Of a DNA stretch of 50,378 bases, positions 43,629 to 50,378 are shown in pieces. Every line of letters begins with the position of its first letter. Within the stretch, counting starts at the first letter, position 1. Made by a program: the position numbers and the translations under genes. The notes under the pieces are model-generated. The model worked only from the letters and a program-made list of their open reading frames with translations. It was not told the DNA's origin and ran no database searches. The DNA lies in contig CBINFS010000027.1 in NCBI GenBank assembly GCA_966250015.1, forward strand, positions 1-50,378. Reading direction: 5' to 3'. The stretch is from CBINFS01 sp966250015 (GTDB lineage: Bacteria > Bacteroidota > Rhodothermia > Rhodothermales > DASSAV01).

Positions 43629-44111
43629 TCATCGCACGAGGCCAAGGATAACAAGTGCGCACACAGGCACCGGGACGAAGCCCTCGACGGACCACGTGTT
43701 CTCGAGCTTTGCGCCTGAAAGGGGTCTCCACTTCTGGCCGTCGAACGACCAGGTATTCGAGAGGCGGGCTCCTGCCTGCGGTCGGAGCTGCCGCCCGTCC
43801 CACGCATAGGTGTTGTGCAGCGTGGCGCCGGAGAGCGGCCGAAGCGTGGTGCCGTCCCACGTGTACGTCACGTCGACGTCAGCGCCTGAGAGCGGGCGCA
43901 GCACCTTGCCGTCAAATGACCAGGTGTTCCGCAGCGTCGCCCCTGCCAACGGACGCAGGTGCTTGCCGTCCCAGGTGTACGTGCTGTGCAGGTCGGCCCC
44001 GGCAACCGGCCGGATCCGTCCCATTTCTCCCTGGCCGCACGCCTTCTCCGGAATCAGCATCAGGATACCGGTGAAGAGGGCCAGCAAAACCGCAAGCCGG
44101 GGCGTTTCCAT
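43629..44111 (-). CDS. Exported protein built of six exact 19-residue RP(L)SGA...DG repeats
   Basis: A signal peptide-like N-terminus (residues 1-27, hydrophobic MAVLLALFTGILMLI-type core; the actual order is LAVLLALFTGILMLI) is followed by six units of exactly 19 aa starting at residues 33, 52, 71, 90, 109 and 128. Each unit has the pattern (I/L/W)-R-P-x-(A/S)-G-A-x-(L/V)-x-x-T-(Y/W)-x-(W/F/V)-(D/E)-G-x-x. The units alternate mainly between TYTWDG and NTWSFDG. A short hydrophobic tail (VPVCALVILGLV) ends the 160-aa protein. I do not recognise the family. Such short aromatic/Gly beta-hairpin repeats could form a solenoid or barrel outside the cytoplasm. It starts 5 bases after the WYL regulator stop, so the two are co-transcribed. 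Confidence 0.8.
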   Translation of the reverse strand: METPRLAVLLALFTGILMLIPEKACGQGEMGRIRPVAGADLHSTYTWDGKHLRPLAGATLRNTWSFDGKVLRPLSGADVDVTYTWDGTTLRPLSGATLHNTYAWDGRQLRPQAGARLSNTWSFDGQKWRPLSGAKLENTWSVEGFVPVPVCALVILGLVR

Positions 44112-44116
44112 GGTTG

Positions 44117-45127
44117 CTATACCCCGGCTATTTCAGGGAGATCGTACAGAGCGGCAACCGATGCCGCCTCATCACGGATGCGCCGGGCAAGCTCTGTCGG
44201 CTCCAGCACCCGGACGCCCGGTCCCCACGAACGGATGAACGCCGCGATCTCGTCCAAACCCATCACCTCGTACGATACCGTGATGCTACCGTCGGCGCGC
44301 TTTTCTATCTGCTGGGTGAAGTGATACTCTTTTCGCTTGAAGTACTCGGCCTTTGACGCTTCCACTTCGAGCACGACCACGTAAACGTCGTCTCCATCCA
44401 GTGCACGGAACCGGTCGCGGAAGTGGATCTCCGGATCGAAGTCCTGCCGACGGGAGAAATACGATTCGGTGAACGCTACCTTCGAGATGCCGGCCATCGA
44501 GAAGTCCAGGATGCGCTGTCGCTCGTGGCAGTAAGCCGTCACGAGCCACGAGCTGCCCCGCAGGGCGATCAGGTACGGATCGATCTTCCTCGACGCGCTC
44601 GTTTTGCCGGTCGAAGCGGTATAGTAGTCGATGCACACGGTGGCGCTGTTCGCGACCGCTTGCATGATCGCGCTGAAAACCTCCGGCCGTACGGTGCTGT
44701 GCTCGGTCGACTCGAACGACCAGTAATCGGAGACGAACTCGGGTTCGAAGAGGCGTGGCCGGTCCCCGATCGCCTCAACAAGCTGCTCGTTGACGTTGGC
44801 GAGGTCCTTCCCGACCGGCGTTGGATCGAGCGTCGCCTGCGCGATCTTTGCCGCCAGCAGCAGGGCGAGCGCCTCGTTGTCCGAGCACGACAGCTCGATG
44901 CCACCCTCCAGCTCCCGGTCCCCGTGCGATAGAAACAGCTCCTTAAACCGGTTTCTCCTGCGTTCATGTACCCCGACCCCACGAGCACGGAGCTGCCCGA
45001 CGAGCCGCTGCAAATGCCTCCCCGATACACCGAGCCGCCGGGATAGCTCGTTCAATGTCAGGTAGTCGTTCTGACGAAGGAGCTTGTAAAGCCGTTCAAG
45101 ACGTGATTCCTCGTGGTCGAATTTCAT
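44117..45127 (-). CDS. WYL-domain transcriptional regulator
   Basis: ATG 45127 gives 336 aa; an in-frame start 54 bases upstream lies inside the regulatory gap and is not preferred. Residues about 8-60 form a helix-turn-helix (LTLNELSRRLGVSGRHLQRLV), followed by a linker region. The WYL domain (about 150-230) shows VCIDYYTAS, then ALRGSSWLVTAYCHERQRILDFSMAGIS, which are the expected ligand-binding beta-strands. The C-terminal WCX part is present. WYL regulators sense nucleic acids or nucleotides and are common in defence and DNA-damage clusters. The gene heads a five-gene run and is divergent from an ADP-ribosylglycohydrolase across a perfect palindrome 45 bases upstream, a likely operator. 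Confidence 0.9.
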   Translation of the reverse strand: MKFDHEESRLERLYKLLRQNDYLTLNELSRRLGVSGRHLQRLVGQLRARGVGVHERRRNRFKELFLSHGDRELEGGIELSCSDNEALALLLAAKIAQATLDPTPVGKDLANVNEQLVEAIGDRPRLFEPEFVSDYWSFESTEHSTVRPEVFSAIMQAVANSATVCIDYYTASTGKTSASRKIDPYLIALRGSSWLVTAYCHERQRILDFSMAGISKVAFTESYFSRRQDFDPEIHFRDRFRALDGDDVYVVVLEVEASKAEYFKRKEYHFTQQIEKRADGSITVSYEVMGLDEIAAFIRSWGPGVRVLEPTELARRIRDEAASVAALYDLPEIAGV

Positions 45128-45171
45128 GGCAACCGGGTTTTTTCGAGACAATATCGGGGTGTACCATTCTC

Positions 45172-45194
45172 TATCGGACACAGTATGTCCGATA
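45172..45194. promoter_or_regulatory. Perfect palindromic operator between WYL regulator and ADP-ribosylglycohydrolase
   Basis: TATCGGACA (45172-45180) and TGTCCGATA (45186-45194) form a perfect 9-base inverted repeat with a 5-base centre. It lies 45 bases before the WYL start and about 105 bases before the divergent gene. A homodimeric regulator, most likely the WYL protein, is the natural reader. TATAAG directly abuts it (45193-45198). Confidence 0.65.
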
Positions 45195-45299
45195 TAAGCG
45201 ATGCACGTGCGTAGAATGGCTCAACCGGCGGGACGCGTTTGCTTATCCTGCTGCCGATCTTGCTGATCGAATTCTCACTACAACCTAAAAGGTACCTTG

Positions 45300-46358
45300 A
45301 TGCAAAATCCTTCGCAACGCTCCCGCTACCGTGGCTGCCTGCTCGGTGGCGCTGTCGGTGACGCACTCGGCGCACCGATTGAGTTCATTCGAGACAATGA
45401 CGAGATCCGTCGCCGCTTTCCGCCCGACGGGGTGACCGGTTACGTCGCGGGGGCGTGGGGGACAGGCGCCATCACCGACGATACCCAGATGACCCTTTTC
45501 ACGGCGGAGGGGCTGATTCGTGCGATGGTTCGGAGCCATACGAAAGGTATCTGCCACGTTCCGAGCGTCGTCCACCACGCCTACCTGCGATGGCTTCACA
45601 CGCAAGGGCGCCGCTCGAGCCACCCCCTGTTTAAAGAACCTTTTGACGGAGCGCTGATCCGCGAGCAAAGGCTATTCGACCAAAGAGCGCCCGGAAACAC
45701 GTGCGTTAGGTCGCTTATGGGACCTGAGATAGGGAAGCCTGTCGCAAACCTGAAAGGTAGTAAGGGTTGCGGCGGCGTAATGCGGACCGCGCCGGTCGGA
45801 CTCTTCGTCTCCCGCGAACGGGTTTTCGATCTCGGCTGCGAGATTGCCGCCATCACCCACGACCATCCATCCGGCTACCTGAGTGCGGGCTTTCTGAGCC
45901 TGCTCATCCACGACCTGCTGAACGGCGCAGAGCTGGATGACGCGCTCGACGCGGCAGAGGATGCGTTGCGTAACCAACCGCACCATGAAGAGTGCGTGGA
46001 ACTGGTTGGTCTGGCTCGCGAGCTGGCCGGGCAGGCCGAACCGGGCATGGACACGATCGGAAGGATTGGAGAGGGGTGGAAGGCGGAGGAGGCGCTGGCG
46101 ATCGGTGTGTACTGCGCCCTCGTGGCCCGCGGCGACTATGCACGCGGCGTGCTGCTGGCCGTCAACCACAAAGGCGACAGCGACTCCACCGGCTCCATCA
46201 CGGGTAACATCCTTGGCGTGATGCTCGGTGTCGAGGCCATCCCTACCGCCTGGCTAAATGACCTCGAGCTAAGTGACGTCATCATACAGGTCGCCGACGA
46301 CCTGCTCGACGTACCGGAAAACCCGGAACGCTGGTGGTCAAAATACCCCGGGTGGTGA
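45300..46358 (+). CDS. Cytosolic ADP-ribosylglycohydrolase (DraG-like)
   Basis: The ATG at 45300 follows AAAGG by 7 bases; the TTG just before it is not needed. The 352-aa protein lacks a signal peptide, unlike the two DraG-fold proteins at the left end. It has GGAVGDALGAP near 18, the first metal motif T59-D60-D61-T62-Q-M, and the second motif D293-S-D295-S-T near the C-terminus; THDHPSGYLSAG is also typical. The family removes ADP-ribose from proteins (Arg or Ser linked) or small molecules. The divergent WYL regulator and the shared palindrome suggest joint control. Whether it serves NAD metabolism, protein de-ADP-ribosylation or defence is open. Confidence 0.88.
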   Translation: MQNPSQRSRYRGCLLGGAVGDALGAPIEFIRDNDEIRRRFPPDGVTGYVAGAWGTGAITDDTQMTLFTAEGLIRAMVRSHTKGICHVPSVVHHAYLRWLHTQGRRSSHPLFKEPFDGALIREQRLFDQRAPGNTCVRSLMGPEIGKPVANLKGSKGCGGVMRTAPVGLFVSRERVFDLGCEIAAITHDHPSGYLSAGFLSLLIHDLLNGAELDDALDAAEDALRNQPHHEECVELVGLARELAGQAEPGMDTIGRIGEGWKAEEALAIGVYCALVARGDYARGVLLAVNHKGDSDSTGSITGNILGVMLGVEAIPTAWLNDLELSDVIIQVADDLLDVPENPERWWSKYPGW

Positions 46359-46370
46359 AATCACTAAAGG

Positions 46371-46440
46371 TCTCACGCGAGGACGCGAAGGACTTCAGGA
46401 AAAACTACCATCCGCAGATGACACCGATTTGCGCAGATGA
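46371..46440 (+). repeat. Composite dispersed repeat, copy 3 (best copy)
   Basis: The first half starts TCTCACGCGAGGACGCGAAG and ends GACTTCAGGA; after about 10 bases the second half (46410-46440) starts ATCCGCAGATGAC and ends TTTGCGCAGATGA. Copies 1 and 2 in the 31.6-32.2 kb gap show the same order, and a half copy is at 6031-6060. Confidence 0.68.
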
Positions 46441-46732
46441 TTTTTGGTCGATGCAAACCGAAGGCGGGACGTCCCTTAGTACTAAATGCCAAAAAAACAC
46501 GTCATTCCGGCCGCCGAGCCGACAAGAGAAAAGCGACTGACGAAGTAAATCCATGTGAGCACGCGATATACCTCCGTGGTTTTACATAAGGCAATCAAAC
46601 AACCCCTCAGGCACTCCGTGACGGCTCCTCGAGCGTCGAGCGCGGGACTGGCCCGTCCAAGGGAGCATTCCTTTCTTTCGCCGCTGGAGCTAATCAGAAT
46701 GGCTGCACTTCGGGAGGATCCTTCCTCGCAAG

Positions 46733-46818
46733 GCTCGTCAGGATGACAATTTGAAAGGTACAGGCAATCATTTGGGTATACCGCTACCGCCGACGCCTCA
46801 TTTTGTCATCCCGAATCC
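46733..46818. repeat. Pair of converging GGATGACA/TGTCATCC elements
   Basis: TCAGGATGACAA (46739-46750) and TTTGTCATCCCGA (about 46801-46813) are near inverted repeats about 50 bases apart. Both belong to the common TGTCATCCCGA...GGATC type of extragenic repeat; the ends could fold together or mark an old mobile or palindromic element. Confidence 0.45.
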
Positions 46819-46938
46819 AGCAAAGCGGGTGAGGGATCTTGATGAAATGTGACCTCCGAGATTTGGAGGAAGGGCACGAACAGCACCCCTCCACCGATAA
46901 TTCAGCTTTCCTTCGCGTTTTAAAAAAATCACAACCCC

Positions 46939-47541
46939 ATGCTCCCCGTTATCGACCTTGACGCCGAGCTAAGCCGTGCGGCTGGCCCGGAACCTCCCCT
47001 TACCTACATCTACTACTTCGACTGGTCAGAGCTCGAACGAGCGGCGGCAAAACGACGTGAAAACCTGGAGATGCTCCTGACCCGCCACGTCACCTTTGGG
47101 TTCTATAGAAAACCCCTCGCATGCGCCGTGCTCATCTGGTACGCACCGGTTAGCGGCGGCATCGTGCTCAGTGTGACCGGCTACGGGCGCCGAGTACGAT
47201 GCACCTGGCTGGAAAAAATCCCGGGCTTTTTGATTGGCCGGAAGGGAGCGGTGCCTCCCAATGGCGCCCCTTTATTCTATTGGGACCAAAAGCGGCTAAA
47301 CCGGCTCCACGTCCGGTCGTCGAAGGAGGAATGTGACACCCTAGTCGAAGATTGGGGCTCCTTTTACGGCCTTTCAGCCGAAATCACGGATCGGACCACC
47401 TACGACCGTATTCGCCGCGGCGTGGCTACCCATTTCGACTACTCCGCGGTACCCACGCTGCCTCTGCAAAAGCTAACGGTCGGCGGAAAGGATCTGACCG
47501 TCGCCCACTGCTTCGTCAGCTCGGCGGGATATTCTGGTTGA
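46939..47541 (+). CDS. Unrecognised 200-aa protein
   Basis: I do not recognise the family. The ATG follows an A-rich stretch without a clear ribosome site. The first 110 residues look like a mixed alpha/beta domain (LTYIYYFDWSELERAA, then VTFGFYRKPLACAVLIWY), the rest is basic with several Arg-rich segments. No signal peptide or membrane helix is clear. It stands alone after a repeat-rich gap and its last 26 bases overlap the end of the convergent flavin-oxidase gene. The reading frame is long and reasonably biased, so it is probably real, but no homology can be claimed. Confidence 0.55.
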   Translation: MLPVIDLDAELSRAAGPEPPLTYIYYFDWSELERAAAKRRENLEMLLTRHVTFGFYRKPLACAVLIWYAPVSGGIVLSVTGYGRRVRCTWLEKIPGFLIGRKGAVPPNGAPLFYWDQKRLNRLHVRSSKEECDTLVEDWGSFYGLSAEITDRTTYDRIRRGVATHFDYSAVPTLPLQKLTVGGKDLTVAHCFVSSAGYSG

Positions 47542-48919
47542 CACGGAAGAAGTTCGTCGGGTCGTACTTGCGTTTGAGGGCTTTGAGACGGTCGTACTTT
47601 TGAGAGCCGTAGGCCTGCCGGATCCGTTCTTCGCCTTCCTCCATGAGGAAGTTCACGTACACGCTGGTATGGAAAGGCGCCAGGGCAGACCAGAATGCCC
47701 TTGCCCATTCCCGCTCCGCTTCGAATCCTTCGGCAGTCTCGCTGTTGCCGTTGATGTTGACGTTGAACCCTGCGCGGCGCCCGTTGAAGGCGGTTTCGTC
47801 GTCGCTCCGCCGTGAAACGGCGCCGCCCATCTGCCACAGAGCTATGCTCGTTATCGGACTCTGGATCCGCCTCCCGTAATCGGCGAAAATGTCGATGATC
47901 TCGTCGGTGAGCGCGTCGAAGTCACACGACTTCACGTAGTACCACGCCCCGTGCTTAAACGAGGGATCGAACGTGCGCTGATGATCGACGTACGGCTTCG
48001 GCATGCACCCGTCGAGCACGGGCGCTCCGAACGATTTGAGGGGCTTCATCACCTTCTCGCCATCCTCGACTGGCCCGGCATAGCACGCGACGACGGCGAT
48101 GACTTGCCTGCCCACCATATCAGTCGATGCGCCTGGAATCGCCGGCAGCTTCCGCATGGCCACGATCGTCATGAGCTCGTCGGGACAATCCGCAATCCAG
48201 TCTCGGTAGAATCGCAGCACCTTCTCCGCTTCTTCCATCGGCCAGAAGACGGGCCCTGCCATGACCAGTGGACCCAGCGGGTGCGCGGTAAACTCAAAGG
48301 CCGTCACAATCCCGAAGTTTCCCCCGCCGCCACGCACACCCCAGAAGAGGTCGGTATTCTCCGTGTCGCTCGCCCTGACGAACTCCCCTTCCGCCGTGAC
48401 GAGGTCCACGGAATGCAGGTTGTCGATCGTGAGGCCGAACTTCCGCATGATCCACCCGATGCCGCCGCCGAGCGTAAGCCCGGCTACGCCGGTGTGGGAG
48501 ACGATCCCGGCCGGGACCACGAGCCCAAAGGCCTGTGTCTCACGGTCGAGCTCGCCGATCAGCACGCCCGCCTGTACGCGCACCCTCTGCGTCTCCGGAT
48601 CGACCAGGATCCCCTTCATGGGGCCAAGGTCGATCACCATGCCGTCATCACACGTCGAAAGGCCCGGAAAGCTGTGCCCGCCGCCGCGTACGGCAGTTAA
48701 GAGGTTGTGCTGACGGGCAGTCCGCACAGCCGCCATCACGTCCGCAGCCCCCGTACACCGGGCGATGAGCGCAGGGTACCGATCTATAGAGCCGTTCCAC
48801 ACCCTGCGTTGTTCGTCATACCCGGCATCGATGGGACGAATCAGCTCACCCCTGAACGACGTCCTGAGCTCACTGACAAACCGGTCTTCCAACAAGATAT
48901 TCATCGCTCCACCGCTCAT
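47516..48919 (-). CDS. FAD-linked oxidase, berberine-bridge-enzyme type (second copy)
   Basis: The start at 48919 is chosen because GGAGGGG lies 7 bases upstream; further GGAGG-like motifs occur in the preceding 70 bases. The 467 residues carry the FAD_binding_4 domain with H82 in RGGGHSFPG as the likely covalent FAD ligand, and a C-terminal BBE domain ending YDPTNFFRVNQNIPP. The second attachment cysteine is replaced (TGVAGLTLGGG), as in the copy at 26924-28360. The two are clearly related, but they sit in different neighbourhoods and on opposite strands. The substrate is unknown; oxidation of a sugar, alcohol or secondary metabolite is usual for the family. It is a single-gene unit here. 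Confidence 0.87.
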   Translation of the reverse strand: MSGGAMNILLEDRFVSELRTSFRGELIRPIDAGYDEQRRVWNGSIDRYPALIARCTGAADVMAAVRTARQHNLLTAVRGGGHSFPGLSTCDDGMVIDLGPMKGILVDPETQRVRVQAGVLIGELDRETQAFGLVVPAGIVSHTGVAGLTLGGGIGWIMRKFGLTIDNLHSVDLVTAEGEFVRASDTENTDLFWGVRGGGGNFGIVTAFEFTAHPLGPLVMAGPVFWPMEEAEKVLRFYRDWIADCPDELMTIVAMRKLPAIPGASTDMVGRQVIAVVACYAGPVEDGEKVMKPLKSFGAPVLDGCMPKPYVDHQRTFDPSFKHGAWYYVKSCDFDALTDEIIDIFADYGRRIQSPITSIALWQMGGAVSRRSDDETAFNGRRAGFNVNINGNSETAEGFEAEREWARAFWSALAPFHTSVYVNFLMEEGEERIRQAYGSQKYDRLKALKRKYDPTNFFRVNQNIPPS

Positions 48920-49194
48920 ATCCAATCCCCTCCAAAGATGTGCCCCTCCTGAATTGAATAGCTCCCTCCTTTAGATAACGACGTTGCCAGGCTGTGCGGC
49001 TACCATTACCCAATGAAATAAGCTACCTTCAACTACCGCAAACGAATTCTGGCGCAAATGATTGTTATTTTTTGTGTTCAAGGCGGAGCGGCGGCTTTTC
49101 TCGGATATTGTTTTCAAATTTTGCAGGTCTTCCTGTGCCGGATACCCGCCGCACCCATAGGAGAAGCGCTTTAACTCAATTCGCTGCACTGCGT

Positions 49195-50378
49195 ATGGCA
49201 CGCCGATCCGTCTACTTGCTCGTTCCGCTGGTCGTTTTGGTGGTGCTTACACTTTCGTCAGGCGAACCCAAGCAGCAAGCACGCCTATCGGTCACCGTGC
49301 TGGACGCCGAAACGGGTCAGCCTACGGCGGTGCGTGCGCGGCTTACGGATGCGGATGGACGTGTCGCGCCGTTGCCAGATGCGGCGATTGGCGTCATGTA
49401 CGGCGTCTGGGATCACGCCGACGGTTATGCCTACCTGCCCGACAGCTCGTTCTACGTGGCAGGATCCTTCGAGCTCGACCTCACGCCGGGCGTCTATACG
49501 CTGGCACTCTCGAAGGGAAACGAATACCTTGCTCAGCAACATACGCTCGACCTCACCAGCGGCGCTTCCGTAGAGAAAACCTATCACCTAGAGCGCTGGA
49601 TCAACACGCCGGCGCTCGGCTGGTACTCGACGGACGGCCACATCCACCTCCGGCGCTCTCCGCGTGAGAATCCATATCTGTTGGACTGGATCAAGGCAGA
49701 GGACGTTCACGTGGGCGTCCTGCTCCGTATGGGCGATTTCTGGGAGATCTACTATTCGCAGTACGCCTGGGGCGAAGATGGCGTGTACCAGCGCGACGAT
49801 TACCTGCTCACGTCGGGCCAGGAGGACCCGCGCACGCCGGAGCTCGGCCACGTCCTGGGTATGGGCGCACGCGACCGCGTTCGTTACAGTGATCGGTATT
49901 ACCTCTACGACCTGGTTCTCGATCGCATCCGGGAGCTCGGCGGCGTCGCCGGGTACGCCCATCAGGGGGAAAGCTTTGCGGGCTACCGGGGCCTCACGCT
50001 CGACGGCTTGCGCGGCAAGGTGGACGTCGTCGAGCTCGTCCAGTTTTGTGTGGAGGAGGGGCCGCTCATCACCGATCACTACTACCACCTCCTCGACCTC
50101 GGTTACCCGGTGACGGCAGTTGCCGGATCGGACTTCCCCTGGTGCGGAAACGACCACCGATACGGGCTAAATGACATTCCGTTCGAAAAAGCCGCCCGGA
50201 TCGGGAACTCGCGCTTTTACGTGTACACCGGAGACACCCTCACCTACGACCGCTGGAAGGCGGCGATCGATTCGGGCCACACATTTGCCACCACGGGTCC
50301 TGTCCTGTTTCTCACCGTCGAGGATCACCTTCCGGGCGACCGGGTCGAGGTGTCGGAGGGCGAATCGGTGCGGGTGAC
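49195..50378 (+). CDS. CehA/McbA-type metallohydrolase, N-terminal part (cut by window end)
   Basis: The frame is open from ATG 49195 to the window edge (394 codons). An N-terminal hydrophobic segment (residues about 7-22) acts as a signal or anchor. Residues about 30-120 resemble a carboxypeptidase-regulatory-like beta-sandwich (RLSVTVLDAETGQPTAVRARL). From about 140 a PHP-type metal site begins with DGH149-I-H151, continues with GGVAGYAHQGES near 262 and AGSDFPWCGNDH near 311, as in CehA/McbA carbaryl-hydrolase-like enzymes. Family members hydrolyse phosphoester or carbamate bonds; most genomic copies have no known substrate. The rest of the protein lies outside the window. Confidence 0.78.
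   Translation, partial: MARRSVYLLVPLVVLVVLTLSSGEPKQQARLSVTVLDAETGQPTAVRARLTDADGRVAPLPDAAIGVMYGVWDHADGYAYLPDSSFYVAGSFELDLTPGVYTLALSKGNEYLAQQHTLDLTSGASVEKTYHLERWINTPALGWYSTDGHIHLRRSPRENPYLLDWIKAEDVHVGVLLRMGDFWEIYYSQYAWGEDGVYQRDDYLLTSGQEDPRTPELGHVLGMGARDRVRYSDRYYLYDLVLDRIRELGGVAGYAHQGESFAGYRGLTLDGLRGKVDVVELVQFCVEEGPLITDHYYHLLDLGYPVTAVAGSDFPWCGNDHRYGLNDIPFEKAARIGNSRFYVYTGDTLTYDRWKAAIDSGHTFATTGPVLFLTVEDHLPGDRVEVSEGESVRV

Larger units (their letters stand above)
46359..46938. other. Repeat-rich intergenic region 2
   Basis: About 580 bases hold no convincing gene; short open frames at 46334-46540 and 46555-46746 run through repeats and have no ribosome sites. The composite repeat (copy 3), a decayed palindrome near 46501 and the converging GGATGACA/TGTCATCC elements at 46733-46818 are listed or discussed separately. 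Confidence 0.65.

Noticed and set aside
1..50378. tRNA or rRNA genes
   Set aside because: No cloverleaf or rRNA-like stretch was noticed in any intergenic gap; a scan with a dedicated tool was not possible.

Overview
The window reads as a GC-rich, gene-dense chromosome segment from a free-living bacterium that degrades polysaccharides. The mix of secreted glycosidases, a lipoprotein ADP-ribosylglycohydrolase, an oxaloacetate-decarboxylase/pyruvate-carboxylase-type alpha chain and one possible Bacteroidota-style promoter would fit the Rhodothermota/Bacteroidota neighbourhood. That placement is inference: no rRNA or other marker gene is present. Several candidate promoters instead look like ordinary TTGACA/TATAAT sites.

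Layout. (1) 1-4773, plus strand: end of a membrane protein (probably a transporter), ribokinase, and two exported ADP-ribosylglycohydrolase-fold proteins with carbohydrate-binding-like C-termini. This looks like a riboside/ADP-ribose scavenging operon and ends at a strong bidirectional terminator. (2) 4939-5838, minus: a thioredoxin-reductase-like flavoprotein with a CPYC disulfide. (3) 6140-23714, minus: a two-gene Tc (toxin complex) locus. It encodes a TcB-TcC fusion of 2467 aa with an unrecognised 309-aa C-terminal effector module, and a very large TcA (3378 aa) with a peptidoglycan-binding-like N-terminus and a lectin-like beta-propeller region. (4) 24248-28360, plus: a LuxR/MalT-like regulator divergent from the Tc locus, an alpha/beta hydrolase that has lost its nucleophile Ser and catalytic His, and a flavin-linked oxidase. 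(5) 28561-31636: a receiver-glutaredoxin-thioredoxin-reductase-like fusion and a cNMP-domain histidine kinase, behind a promoter that contains a palindrome. (6) 31637-32226: a repeat-rich intergenic stretch. (7) 32249-39206: carboxyltransferase, GH51 arabinofuranosidase, GTP cyclohydrolase I, and a Rieske-ferredoxin reductase divergent from a SufR-like regulator. (8) 39226-41448: an exported Sip1/GH36-like alpha-galactosidase. (9) 41643-45127, minus: a WYL regulator heading a five-gene run that includes a protein made of six exact-length 19-aa repeats, a DIP1984-family protein and two unrecognised proteins. A perfect palindrome separates it from a divergent cytosolic ADP-ribosylglycohydrolase (45300-46358). 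(10) 46359-50378: a second repeat-rich gap, an orphan gene, a second flavin oxidase and the start of a CehA/McbA-type metallohydrolase cut by the window end.

How the parts work together (inference). The Tc locus is the outstanding feature: TcA would bind a target cell and inject the effector carried in the TcB-TcC cocoon. No immunity gene is adjacent, as expected for a toxin aimed at eukaryotic cells. Three DraG-fold proteins (two exported, one cytosolic) and a ribokinase point to repeated use of ADP-ribose or riboside chemistry. The WYL cluster is the most plausible undescribed operon outside the toxin. The two large intergenic gaps share copies of the same composite dispersed repeat.
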